64,000 nucleotides of DNA from an uncultured Sunxiuqinia sp. (GCF_947495665.1 NZ_CANLZV010000006.1:1-64000); one strand, 5' to 3'. Counted from the stretch's first letter, positions 35,740-43,771 are shown. Translations and numbers: made by a program. Notes: generated by a model not told the origin, from the letters alone.

Positions 35740-36586
35740 CGGAAAAGGCGGAACCGGCAAGTCGAGCCTGAGCGCTGCATTGGCAACTTTAGCCTCCAAA
35801 GTTGTGGTGGCCGACTGCGACGTTGATGCGGCCAACCTGCATTTGGTTCTCCATCCGGACAATTACCGCGAAGAGACCTACGTATCGGGACAAAAAGCAG
35901 TGATTGATGCCGCAAAGTGCAGCCACTGCGGAGCTTGCATGGACTATTGCCGCTTTGATGCCATCCGCCAAACCAACCACACCTTTCAGGTGATAGAAAC
36001 AGCCTGTGACGGTTGCCAGCTTTGCACCCGGGTATGTCCGGAAGAAGCCATCAGCATGGTCAATCAAGATAAAAGCCGATGGTTTGCCGCCGACATTCCA
36101 AACGGCAAAATGATACATGCCCGGCTCGCTCCAGGCGAGGACAACTCAGGCAGGCTCGTTAACCTGGTTCGCGATCAGGCTCGTGAGGCAGCTCTTGAGC
36201 TTAACACGGATTTAATTCTGATTGATGGACCACCGGGAATTGGCTGCCCGGCGATCTCTTCCTTAACAGGTATCGATAAAGTCGTTCTGGTTTCTGAACC
36301 CAGTAAATCAGGCATTCACGATTTAAAACGCATTGTGAAGCTGGCCCAGCACTTTCGGGTCAAAATTTATGTTGTCATCAACAAATACGACTTAAGCAGT
36401 TCACTCAGCAAAGCCTTGGAAGACTGGTGTCAGTTGATGCGTATTCCCATCATTGGGAAACTTCCTTTTGACCGGCTGGTGGTTGATGCCATGGTCAATG
36501 GCGAGAGCATAACCAATTGGGCACCAGACTCAGCAATCAGTCATGAAATCCGAAAAATTTGGAATAAACTCATACAACATGAATAA
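35717..36586 (+). CDS. MinD/ParA-superfamily ATPase with inserted 2[4Fe-4S] ferredoxin domain, second of pair
   Basis: 289 residues from the ATG at 35717, overlapping the first copy by 23 bp; an in-frame TTG two codons upstream is less likely. Walker A LSGKGGTGKSSLSAAL, ferredoxin motifs with Cys68/71/74/78 and Cys97/100/103/107, Walker B region LILIDGPPGIGCPAISSLTG, and a C-terminal half matching its partner (LVSEPSKSGIHDLKRIVKLA). The signature Lys needed for dimer-type catalysis is present in both copies. The strong overlap suggests equal synthesis of the two subunits. Confidence 0.9.
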   Translation: MTEIAILSGKGGTGKSSLSAALATLASKVVVADCDVDAANLHLVLHPDNYREETYVSGQKAVIDAAKCSHCGACMDYCRFDAIRQTNHTFQVIETACDGCQLCTRVCPEEAISMVNQDKSRWFAADIPNGKMIHARLAPGEDNSGRLVNLVRDQAREAALELNTDLILIDGPPGIGCPAISSLTGIDKVVLVSEPSKSGIHDLKRIVKLAQHFRVKIYVVINKYDLSSSLSKALEDWCQLMRIPIIGKLPFDRLVVDAMVNGESITNWAPDSAISHEIRKIWNKLIQHE

Positions 36587-37406
36587 GCAAGACCCTTTTG
36601 ATAAAATAGAACTGCCCGGAGTAAAAAACGTCCTGGTGGTTGCTTCCGGAAAAGGAGGCGTTGGAAAGTCAACCGTAGCAGCCAACCTGGCAGTATCTTT
36701 GGCACGCGAAGGTTTTCGGACAGCTATTTTTGATGCCGACCTTTACGGACCGTCCATCCCGATCATGTTTGGGGTGCAAAATGAGAAGCCAACCATTGCC
36801 CATTATCAGGGAAAAGAAACCATCATCCCAATTACAAAATTTGGTGTCAAAATCATTTCCATCGGATTTTTTATGGTTAGTAACAAATCCCTCATTTGGC
36901 GTGGACCAGCCGCCTCATCCGGATTAGCTCAACTGCTATCCGATACCGAATGGGGCGAGTTGGATTATCTGATTATCGATTTTCCACCTGGCACCGGCGA
37001 TATCCAATTGACAACCATCCAACGGCTAAACCTGACAGGCGCTATTTTGGTAACTACTCCACAACAGGTGGCCATTGCCGATGCCCGGAAAGCAGCCGAT
37101 ATGTTTAACACCAAACGAATTCAGGTCCCCCTGTTGGGTGTTGTGGAAAACATGGCCTGGTTCACTCCTGAAAAACATCCGGAGGAAAAATACTTTCTCT
37201 TCGGAAGTGGCGGAGGTCAGCAGCTGGCCAACCAGCTTAACGTCCCTCTGCTAGCCCAGATTCCCTTGGTTTGCGACGCTTGCGAACTGGGCGATACCGG
37301 TCAAACCATCTTTGCATCAACCGATGGAACACTGATCAACCAGTTTGAAACTCTGGCCGACAAAATAAGTAAACTTCCAACAGTCAGCGCTTCAACTAAC
37401 AATTAA
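36579..37406 (+). CDS. Short Mrp/ApbC (NBP35-like) P-loop Fe-S carrier paralogue
   Basis: 275 residues from the ATG at 36579 (8 bp overlap with the MinD gene). Walker A VASGKGGVGKSTVAANLAVS, DADLYGPSIPIMFG, Walker B region IIDFPPGTGDIQLT: an Mrp/ApbC Fe-S cluster carrier. Two differences from the usual Bacteroidota Mrp: the N-terminal DUF59 domain is absent, and the C-x-x-C that other Mrp proteins carry before the FG-x-GGG motif is replaced (FTPEKHPEEKYFLFGSGGG). A C-x-x-C instead appears at Cys232/Cys235 (IPLVCDACELGD). It probably serves the MinD-ferredoxin system specifically. Confidence 0.88.
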   Translation: MNKQDPFDKIELPGVKNVLVVASGKGGVGKSTVAANLAVSLAREGFRTAIFDADLYGPSIPIMFGVQNEKPTIAHYQGKETIIPITKFGVKIISIGFFMVSNKSLIWRGPAASSGLAQLLSDTEWGELDYLIIDFPPGTGDIQLTTIQRLNLTGAILVTTPQQVAIADARKAADMFNTKRIQVPLLGVVENMAWFTPEKHPEEKYFLFGSGGGQQLANQLNVPLLAQIPLVCDACELGDTGQTIFASTDGTLINQFETLADKISKLPTVSASTNN

Positions 37407-37419
37407 GCCAAGCTCAAAA

Positions 37420-38064
37420 ATGTTTGAAATTCAACATCAATCAATTGAAACGACGATTCTTAAAATTGGGGAACGCGTGCAGCTTCCAACCGTTTACGGG
37501 GACTTTGAGTTGCTGGCCTTTCAGGAAAAAACCAATGGCAAGGAGCATATTGCTTTGATAAAAGGGCAGCCCGAAAAACAACAGCCGGTACTCGTCCGGA
37601 TTCACTCTGCTTGTGCTACCGGCGATTTGTTTGGCTCCCTGCGTTGCGACTGCGGCGAACAGCTGCAACAGGCTTTAAGCCGGATCGAAGCTGCAGGTTG
37701 TGGCGTATTGATTTATCTTCAACAGGAAGGCCGTGGAATTGGGCTGATGGAAAAGATGAAAGCCTACCGGTTACAGGAAAAAGGTGTCGATACCGTTGAT
37801 GCCAACCTGCAACTCGGGCACCAACCGGACGAGCGCGACTACAGGGCTGGAGCAGCCCTTCTCCATTATCTAAACATCAGCCAGGTTCGGTTGCTGACCA
37901 ACAATCCGGAGAAAAAGAGCGGACTTGAAAAGCATGGCATTGCCATTTCCTGCTGCGTTCCCATTCTGACGACGCCCAACCAACACAATTCGTTCTACTT
38001 AAAAACTAAGCAGGAACGCATGGGGCATTTGTTGAAACAACTAAAACTGAACAGCTATGAATAA
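37420..38064 (+). CDS. ribA: GTP cyclohydrolase II, stand-alone
   Basis: 214 residues. Opens the imidazole ring of GTP to give the first riboflavin precursor. Zinc ligands Cys65, Cys76 and Cys78 are in HSACATGDLFGSLRCDCG; the catalytic region is YLQQEGRGIGLMEKMKAYRL, then GVDTVDANLQLG and a conserved TNNPEKKSGLEKHGI. Most Bacteroidota use a fused RibBA; a separate RibA inside this cluster, overlapping the thioesterase gene by 8 bp, may supply flavin or a related pterin for the neighbouring redox proteins. That link is inference from position. Confidence 0.92.
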   Translation: MFEIQHQSIETTILKIGERVQLPTVYGDFELLAFQEKTNGKEHIALIKGQPEKQQPVLVRIHSACATGDLFGSLRCDCGEQLQQALSRIEAAGCGVLIYLQQEGRGIGLMEKMKAYRLQEKGVDTVDANLQLGHQPDERDYRAGAALLHYLNISQVRLLTNNPEKKSGLEKHGIAISCCVPILTTPNQHNSFYLKTKQERMGHLLKQLKLNSYE

Positions 38065-38503
38065 GCCTTTAGAAAGCCGTTTCAGCCTGCGTCCGCGCTA
38101 TGGCGAGGCAGACCAAATGGGCTACGTGTACCATGCCAATTATGTGAGCTATTGCCACCAGGCACGCACCGAACTGCTTCGGGAACTTCAAATTGATGAT
38201 AAAACACTGGAGTCGAATCAGATTATGATGCCAGTGATCAGCATGAACCTGCGGTACCACAAACCTGCGGGCTATGACGATCTGTTGACAGTGATCACCA
38301 AAATTCCACAACTACCAGTCACCCGTTTTGCTTTTCAGTTTGAAATCCGAAACGAATGTGATGAACTGATTTGCTCGGCAGATTCAACCGTCGTCTTTGT
38401 TGATAAAGTCAGCCGCAAGCCCATGCGGGCTCCGAAAATGATTATTGAGGCCCTCGAAAAACACCTTTACTTTTCGCATTATGAAACTGAGCATACTCAC
38501 TGA
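38057..38503 (+). CDS. 4-hydroxybenzoyl-CoA-thioesterase-type hotdog protein
   Basis: 148 residues, single hotdog fold. The family active-site loop is clear: RYGEADQMGYVYHANYVSYC, with the catalytic Asp in EADQMG; NLRYHKPAGYDDLL and FVDKVSRKPMRAPK follow family consensus. It should hydrolyse an acyl-CoA; the acyl group is unknown. It overlaps ribA by 8 bp and the next gene by 23 bp, so it is part of the same transcript, though its link to Fe-S genes is not obvious. Confidence 0.85.
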   Translation: MNKPLESRFSLRPRYGEADQMGYVYHANYVSYCHQARTELLRELQIDDKTLESNQIMMPVISMNLRYHKPAGYDDLLTVITKIPQLPVTRFAFQFEIRNECDELICSADSTVVFVDKVSRKPMRAPKMIIEALEKHLYFSHYETEHTH

Positions 38504-39278
38504 CAACACCGCCGGAAGCCACTTTTTAGCCGAGCACGGACTCTCTTACCTGATTCAGGTGGATGGGATGAACATTCTGTTCGACACCGGACACAGCGAT
38601 GTTTTTCGGCAAAACGCCAGCAAATTGGGGATCGACCTGCAGCAGGAAGTCAGCCTGATCGTACTCAGCCATGGTCACTGGGATCATGGCAATGGCCTGC
38701 GTTTTTTGCAAGGCAAGCCTCTGCTCACCCATCCAGAGGCCTTCATCAGGCGATTTCGCAAAAAGGATCGTTCGCCCTTAGGCCTTGCCTTATCCTATGA
38801 AGAAATTAACCAGCAATTTGCACTAACAACAAGTGCGAAGCCCTACCGCATTTCAGACCGTATTTTTTATCTGGGCGAAATTCCCCGAACAACACCTTTT
38901 GAGTCGCAAAGTACGCCCTTTGAACAGGAGAACGGAGCAGATGATTTTGTGCCCGACGATTCAGCCTTGGCCATCGTCAACCATGGAAAACTGATTGTTA
39001 TTTCGGGATGTGCCCATTCCGGCATTTGCAACATTTGCGAATACGCCAAACAAGTAACTGGCGTACAAACCATTGACGCCGTCATTGGCGGGTTTCACCT
39101 GAAAAGCCAGGATGAGCAAACCCGACAAACCATTCGGTATTTTGAACAAGAAAATATCCGAACGCTACTCCCCTCGCACTGCACTGAGCTTGCGGCACTA
39201 GCCGCTTTTCATGCTGCCTTTGGCATTGTCCAGGCCAAAACCGGACAAATTATCAGCTTTCCCTCTGCTGGAAAATGA
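38481..39278 (+). CDS. Metallo-beta-lactamase-fold hydrolase (dihydropterin-synthase-like family)
   Basis: 265 residues from the ATG at 38481; an upstream in-frame ATG at 38445 would add 12 residues inside the thioesterase gene and is less likely, as the family begins with MKLSILTDNT-type sequence. Metal site: SHGHWDHGNG with His64, His66, Asp68, His69, then SGCAHSGICNI and GGFHL. The nearest named family is 7,8-dihydropterin-6-yl-methyl-4-(beta-D-ribofuranosyl)aminobenzene-5'-phosphate synthase of methanogens, but that name is widely over-applied to bacterial proteins. The adjacent ribA hints at pterin or flavin chemistry. Last gene of the coupled cluster. Confidence 0.82.
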   Translation: MKLSILTDNTAGSHFLAEHGLSYLIQVDGMNILFDTGHSDVFRQNASKLGIDLQQEVSLIVLSHGHWDHGNGLRFLQGKPLLTHPEAFIRRFRKKDRSPLGLALSYEEINQQFALTTSAKPYRISDRIFYLGEIPRTTPFESQSTPFEQENGADDFVPDDSALAIVNHGKLIVISGCAHSGICNICEYAKQVTGVQTIDAVIGGFHLKSQDEQTRQTIRYFEQENIRTLLPSHCTELAALAAFHAAFGIVQAKTGQIISFPSAGK

Positions 39279-39341
39279 GTCAGCCCTTTTAATGGTAGCA
39301 ATAATTATAACGAGCTCTATTTTAATTAAAAACATAAGCAT

Positions 39342-40700
39342 ATGAAAAAGACAGATGTATTAATTATTGGAGGAAGCGCAGCAGGTATGGTGGCGGCAAT
39401 GTCTGGCAAAACATCATGGGCTGATAAAAGCTTTACTCTGGTAAAAAAGCAAAAAGAGGTCATGGTCCCCTGTGGTATTCCTTACATTTTTGGCACACTT
39501 GATAGTAGTCAGCAGAACATTATGCCTGTTGATAATATGCTATCAAAAATAGGAGTTGATACCCTTGTCAACGAAGTTGTTTCAATTAGTAAGAATACGA
39601 AAACGGTGACCCTAAAAGATGGAGAACAAATCAGTTACAACAAACTGGTCATTGCCACGGGGTCAACACCCGTAAAGCCCAAATGGCTTAAAGGTACTGA
39701 GCTAGACCATGTTTTTGTGATTCCGAAAGATCGAGCTTACCTGGATGAGATGAAAAATCAAATTAGCGAGCTCAAAAAAGTGGTCGTGGTTGGTGCTGGC
39801 TTTATCGGGGTTGAATTTTCTGATGAATTAAAAAAGCAGGGACATGATGTTACACTAATTGAAAAAGAAACGAGTATTCTGTATTCTGCTTTCGATGAGG
39901 AGATCGCTTCTCGAATTGCAGAGATTCTTGAGAGTAGAGGCGTCAAAATCATAACAGGCAACGGAATCCGTGAAGTAGTGGGTGACTCAAAAGTGCAAGG
40001 GGTGAAATTGGAAAACGGCGATCTACTCCATGCCGATGCGGTAATTCTGTCAATGGGTTACGAACCAAACACAAAGTTGGCTGAAGATTCTGGAATTTAT
40101 GTTGACGAAAGTGGTTTTATCGCTGTTGACGAATACATGCGTACCCACGAAAAAGATGTATTTGCTATTGGGGACTGCGCACAAAAGCGTGATTTTATTA
40201 CCCGCAAGCGCATTTCCACCATGCTGGCCTCAACAGCTTGTGCCGAAGCGCGCGTAGCTGGAATGAATTTATTCAACATCCACGTGGTTAAAACTTTTAG
40301 CGGAACCATCGGAATTTACTCAACAGCCATTGGCGAATATGGATTTGGAACGGCAGGAATTACAGAATCACGAGCCAAAGAAGAAGATGTTTCGGTTGTT
40401 ACCGGTTTTTTCGAAGGCATTGACCATCACCCGGGCAACTTACCTGGAACTCACAAACAACAAGTAAAACTGATTGTTGCCAAATACTCAGGAGTTATTG
40501 TTGGTGGAGAAGTAATTGGGGGTACAAGCGCCGGAGAATTAACGAATGTCATTGGTTTAGCCATTCAAAACAGGATGTCTGTTAATTCACTGCTTATTTC
40601 ACAAATCGGCACACATCCTTGTTTGACGGCTTCTCCTGCTGGTTATCCATTAATAAAGGCTGCCGAGATTATTGCCGCAAAAATGAAAAACCCAAAGTGA
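39342..40700 (+). CDS. FAD-dependent NAD(P)H:disulfide/oxygen oxidoreductase (CoA-disulfide reductase / NADH oxidase family)
   Basis: 452 residues. FAD-binding IIGGSAAGMVAAMSG at the N-terminus, redox-active Cys44 in VMVPCGIPYIFG (the single-Cys family of CoA-disulfide reductase, NADH oxidase and peroxidase), NAD-binding VVVVGAGFIGVEFSDELKKQ, second FAD motif DVFAIGDCAQ, and a C-terminal dimerisation domain. It may reduce a low-molecular-weight disulfide, O2 or peroxide. It starts 63 bp after the MBL gene without a visible terminator between them, so co-transcription with the Fe-S cluster is possible. Together with the next gene it suggests oxidant protection. Confidence 0.9.
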   Translation: MKKTDVLIIGGSAAGMVAAMSGKTSWADKSFTLVKKQKEVMVPCGIPYIFGTLDSSQQNIMPVDNMLSKIGVDTLVNEVVSISKNTKTVTLKDGEQISYNKLVIATGSTPVKPKWLKGTELDHVFVIPKDRAYLDEMKNQISELKKVVVVGAGFIGVEFSDELKKQGHDVTLIEKETSILYSAFDEEIASRIAEILESRGVKIITGNGIREVVGDSKVQGVKLENGDLLHADAVILSMGYEPNTKLAEDSGIYVDESGFIAVDEYMRTHEKDVFAIGDCAQKRDFITRKRISTMLASTACAEARVAGMNLFNIHVVKTFSGTIGIYSTAIGEYGFGTAGITESRAKEEDVSVVTGFFEGIDHHPGNLPGTHKQQVKLIVAKYSGVIVGGEVIGGTSAGELTNVIGLAIQNRMSVNSLLISQIGTHPCLTASPAGYPLIKAAEIIAAKMKNPK

Positions 40701-40724
40701 ATACAAAAGTAGCCACAGTCAATA

Positions 40725-40752
40725 AATGAACCTTTCATTCGAACTAATGTTC
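40725..40752 (+). promoter_or_regulatory. Operator-like palindromes upstream of the peroxiredoxin gene
   Basis: AATGAA-CCT-TTCATT (40725-40739) is immediately followed by GAAC-TAAT-GTTC (40741-40752). The second shares GAAC-N-AAT-GTTC with the palindrome before the NifX-like cluster (GAAC-AAAT-GTTC at 32945-32956), and both are followed within a few bases by TATA-rich sequence. Confidence 0.5.
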
Positions 40753-40859
40753 TATATAATGCTTACTATTTCTACTTTTTAAAAGAGGCAAAACAGCAAA
40801 CTTTAATTACGATTCAAATCAGTAAAAAATCAATTATTAATCTTTAAAGTATTAGAACA

Positions 40860-41576
40860 ATGGAAGAAAATCAAACACAACCAACCGTAAGTATGCCTCG
40901 CATTGGCGAGGCGGCACCTGAATTTAAAGCTGTAACCACACAAGGCGAAATTAATTTTCCATCAGATTACAAAGGCAGCTGGGTTATCCTCTTTAGTCAT
41001 CCAGCCGATTTTACACCGGTTTGTACCTCCGAGTTTATGACTTTTGCCAGCATGGAAAAGCAATTCAATCAGGCCAATTGTAAACTGGTCGGACTTTCTG
41101 TGGATGGCTTGTACAGCCACATTGCCTGGCTGCGTACCATCAAGGAAAAAATTGAGTACAAAGGGATGAAAGATGTCGAAGTCACCTTCCCGCTGATTGA
41201 AGATATTACCATGGAAGTGGCTACCAAATATGGCATGATGATGCCCGGCGAAAGTAATACCAAAGCCGTAAGAGCCGTATTCATCATTGATCCAAAAGGA
41301 ATAATCCGTACCATTATTTACTACCCGCTAAGTCTCGGACGTAATTTCGATGAGCTTTACCGGGCTCTGATTGCCCTGCAAACAGCGGATGAGTTTGAAG
41401 TGGCTACGCCAGCGGATTGGCAACCGGGCGACGATGTTATTGTACCCACTGCCGGTTCGTGCGGAACAGCCAAAGAACGCATGGAAAGCAAAGATGAAAT
41501 GCATTGTTACGACTGGTTCTTCTGCACCAAAAAGCTGGATAAGGAAAGCATTTTGGATAAAATTCTGAAAAAGTAA
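40860..41576 (+). CDS. Peroxiredoxin, Prx6/archaeal AhpC2 type
   Basis: 238 residues, the long Prx6-type peroxidase of anaerobes. Peroxidatic Cys55 is in FSHPADFTPVCTSEFMTFAS; the arm VRAVFIIDPKGIIRTIIYYP and the C-terminal extension with Cys residues (SCGTAKERM, MHCYDWFFCTKKLD) match archaeal-type enzymes in which C-terminal cysteines resolve the disulfide. It reduces H2O2 and organic peroxides in the cytosol. Placed after an FAD disulfide reductase that could keep its thiol system reduced. It is followed by a terminator. Confidence 0.93.
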   Translation: MEENQTQPTVSMPRIGEAAPEFKAVTTQGEINFPSDYKGSWVILFSHPADFTPVCTSEFMTFASMEKQFNQANCKLVGLSVDGLYSHIAWLRTIKEKIEYKGMKDVEVTFPLIEDITMEVATKYGMMMPGESNTKAVRAVFIIDPKGIIRTIIYYPLSLGRNFDELYRALIALQTADEFEVATPADWQPGDDVIVPTAGSCGTAKERMESKDEMHCYDWFFCTKKLDKESILDKILKK

Positions 41577-41611
41577 AATCGCTCTGTTTTTAGTTTATAA
41601 CAGTTAAATCT

Positions 41612-41652
41612 GAGGGTTCAATGCGTTTAGCACTTGAGCCCTCTTTCTTTTC
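41612..41652 (+). terminator. Terminator after the peroxiredoxin gene
   Basis: GAGGGTTCAA (41612-41621) pairs with TTGAGCCCTC (41634-41643), 10 bp with one G-U pair, followed by TTTCTTTTC. It separates this operon from the convergent repressor gene. Confidence 0.7.
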
Positions 41653-41676
41653 GGAAGTTCAGTGCTTGCACCATCT

Positions 41677-42471
41677 TCAGCTCAGTTTATTTCGAATAGC
41701 TGCCAGCTCTTCCTGGATAATCTCCATCTGTCGGTGCAACTGGTCAGAAGTGCTTTGCTCAGGAACTTCTCTGGAGATAAAGTGTACAAATTTCCAGATT
41801 TCCCGAATTTCAGTAACCTGCATCGTGTAAGGCGCATAGGCCCGGTTGGTTGAAATCAGTTCCAAACAACCAGCTTCCGCCAGCCTGTTTTTTACCTTCT
41901 TAAAAACCACTCCTTCATTCAAGGTAAGCACCACACAACAGTCGCCATCTTTCAGCTCATACCAATCCTGAATGAACTCGCCTGTAACCCAGGCACCATC
42001 AGGTATCGGCAACATCGAATCACCGGAAATCTGGAAGGTACGGTATTTTTTTTCAGAAGAAAGGAATGGCAACTGAAAAGCCGGAAGTTCTGAAATATAA
42101 TCCGGGTCAGAAAACCCATTCAGGTAACCGGCTTTCGCTTTCTCCGAAACCAGTTCAATATTTTCCCGGTTGTGCGAATCAACCGTGGTTGCTAACACCC
42201 GAATATTGCTTCCCCGCAAAAAAACATCCTGCCCATGTTCCAATTCATACAACTGACTCAACCGAAGTTGCGAAAGATCAACCCGCAAAAGCGTATCAAC
42301 AGCCACCCCAAAATAATCGGACAAACGAATCAGGATCTGAATATTAGGTCCGGAAATCCCGTTTTCATAATTATTCAGAGTCGAACGCTTGATTCCCAAT
42401 GCAAGCGCGATATCTTCCTGGGTACGTCGCCGGCGTTTTCTCAAAAACTTAAGGTTTGAAGCAAAATACAT
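41677..42471 (-). CDS. LexA/CI-like self-cleaving repressor (XRE HTH + S24 peptidase)
   Basis: 264 residues from the ATG at 42471; the open frame continues upstream for 80 codons through the promoter and operators, so that extension is rejected. The XRE helix-turn-helix covers about 5-62 (QEDIALALGIKRSTLNNYEN). The C-terminal S24 domain has all parts needed for autocleavage: site Ala114-Gly115 (KAKAGYLNGF), nucleophile Ser152 (ISGDSMLP) and general-base Lys191 (EGVVFKKVKN), spaced much as in LexA (A84, S119, K156). It is divergent from a dinB-dnaE2 cassette with paired operators between them, so RecA-stimulated cleavage after DNA damage should induce the cassette and its own gene. Confidence 0.9.
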   Translation of the reverse strand: MYFASNLKFLRKRRRRTQEDIALALGIKRSTLNNYENGISGPNIQILIRLSDYFGVAVDTLLRVDLSQLRLSQLYELEHGQDVFLRGSNIRVLATTVDSHNRENIELVSEKAKAGYLNGFSDPDYISELPAFQLPFLSSEKKYRTFQISGDSMLPIPDGAWVTGEFIQDWYELKDGDCCVVLTLNEGVVFKKVKNRLAEAGCLELISTNRAYAPYTMQVTEIREIWKFVHFISREVPEQSTSDQLHRQMEIIQEELAAIRNKLS

Positions 42472-42480
42472 AGCTAGAAT

Positions 42481-42519
42481 GATTATATTATAATCCGCAA
42501 ATTTGATTATATAATAATC
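42481..42519. promoter_or_regulatory. Twin palindromic operators for the LexA-like repressor
   Basis: Two related sites: GATTATA-T-TATAATC (42481-42495, 7 bp arms) and GATTAT-ATA-ATAATC (42505-42519, 6 bp arms), centres 24 bp apart. Both share GATTAT...ATAATC ends. They lie 10-48 bp upstream of the repressor start and on the upstream side of the polymerase genes. Confidence 0.8.
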
Positions 42520-42548
42520 AAAAATACAGATTTTGCATTGAAAAACAA
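42519..42548 (-). promoter_or_regulatory. Promoter of the LexA-like repressor gene
   Basis: On the minus strand TTG (42548-42546), exactly 19 bp, then TATTTTTG (42526-42519), a perfect Bacteroidota promoter. Transcription would start about at 42512, inside the second operator, so bound repressor would block its own transcription. Confidence 0.8.
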
Positions 42549-42594
42549 TTTGTTTGTGTTGATTTTTTGGGGAGAATGACCAGTAGCATGCATG

Positions 42595-42603
42595 AAAGGA
42601 GGG
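42595..42603 (+). promoter_or_regulatory. Strong Shine-Dalgarno sequence before dinB
   Basis: AAAGGAGGG ends 4 bp before the ATG at 42608. This is unusual for Bacteroidota and supports that start; the protein begins with the family's expected N-terminal strand (HFDLDTFFVSVE) soon after. Confidence 0.65.
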
Positions 42604-42607
42604 AACG

Positions 42608-43771
42608 ATGAATCTACAAAACCGCACCATTGCCCATTTTGACCTGGATACTTTTTTTGTATCTGTCGAACGGCTAATGAATTCTAACTTAAACGGCAAA
42701 CCCATTCTCATTGGAGGGCTTTCGGACCGGGGGGTTGTAGCCAGCTGCAGTTACGAAGCCCGTACCTTTGGTATCCATTCAGCCATGCCCATGCGCATGG
42801 CTCTCAACCTGTGCGGCGATGCCATTGTCATCCGCGGAGATATGGACTTGTACAGCAAGTATTCCCGGCTCGTAACAGAGGTTATTGCCCACAAGGCTCC
42901 GATGTACGAAAAGGCATCGATTGATGAGCATTACATTGACATGAGTGGGATGGATCGCTTTTTTGGCTCCTACCAATGGACACACGAATTGCGCCAGCTC
43001 ATCATTCAGGAAACCGGTTTGCCCATTTCTTTTGGATTATCGGTTAATAAAACCGTATCGAAAATAGCTACCGGAGAAGCCAAACCCAATGGCGAAAAAG
43101 AAGTGATCCAAAACCAGGTTCAGCCATTCCTGAACCCCTTATCAATCAGAAAAATTCCATTGGTTGGCCCCAAAAATTATCAGCTGCTTTCCTCCATGGG
43201 TGTGCAAACCATTCAAACCCTAAGCGCCATTCCACCAACCATGATGGAAAGTGTACTCGGAAAAACCGGGATCGAAATCTGGCGCCGCGCCAATGGTATC
43301 GACAGCCGTCCGGTAGTGCCCTACTCCGAAGAAAAATCGATGAGCACGGAACGCACCTTCGAAACCGATAGCATTGATGTACAAATGCTGAATCAGGTAC
43401 TAACCCGAATGGTTGAAAAACTGGCTTTCAGGTTACGTCAAAAACAACGACTGGCCTCGGTGGTCACCGTCAAAATCCGCTACAGCAATTACGACACCCA
43501 TACCCTACAAAAAAAGATTGCTTATACCTCTCTTGACCACGTGCTGATGGAGACAGCCCGTGATTTGTTTCGCCGGGTATACCAGCGACGCATGCTTGTC
43601 CGCCTGATCGGGGTTAAGCTGAGTGGCTTGGTAGGAGGCGCCCAGCAACTCAACCTGTTCGACAACAACGAAAAAATGGTGAAGCTCTACTTATCAATGG
43701 ATAAAATCCGCATGCGTTTTGGCTCCGACGCGGTTCGCCGGGCCTCCGGAGTCAAATGCCGGGCTTCGTGA
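42608..43771 (+). CDS. dinB: Y-family DNA polymerase (DinB/Pol IV type)
   Basis: 387 residues, translesion polymerase. Catalytic acids are in AHFDLDTFFVSVERLM and KASIDEHYID (S-I-D-E motif); little finger about 240-350; the C-terminal QQLNLFD matches the sliding-clamp-binding motif QxxLF. Catalytic residues are intact, so it should be active, unlike ImuB. First gene of the repressor-controlled cassette and probably co-transcribed with the DnaE2-like gene 115 bp downstream. Cassettes of this kind carry out damage-induced mutagenesis. Symbol by family; a second chromosomal dinB may exist elsewhere. Confidence 0.92.
   Translation: MNLQNRTIAHFDLDTFFVSVERLMNSNLNGKPILIGGLSDRGVVASCSYEARTFGIHSAMPMRMALNLCGDAIVIRGDMDLYSKYSRLVTEVIAHKAPMYEKASIDEHYIDMSGMDRFFGSYQWTHELRQLIIQETGLPISFGLSVNKTVSKIATGEAKPNGEKEVIQNQVQPFLNPLSIRKIPLVGPKNYQLLSSMGVQTIQTLSAIPPTMMESVLGKTGIEIWRRANGIDSRPVVPYSEEKSMSTERTFETDSIDVQMLNQVLTRMVEKLAFRLRQKQRLASVVTVKIRYSNYDTHTLQKKIAYTSLDHVLMETARDLFRRVYQRRMLVRLIGVKLSGLVGGAQQLNLFDNNEKMVKLYLSMDKIRMRFGSDAVRRASGVKCRAS

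Noticed and set aside
33001-37406. Reading the NifX-like genes as evidence of nitrogen fixation
   Set aside because: No nifH, nifD, nifK, nifE, nifN or true nifB (radical SAM) gene is present; NifX-like domains are common in non-fixing anaerobes.
42472-42711. 80-codon N-terminal extension of the LexA-like repressor
   Set aside because: It would run through its own consensus promoter and both operators, and the HTH domain starts right after the internal ATG at 42471.
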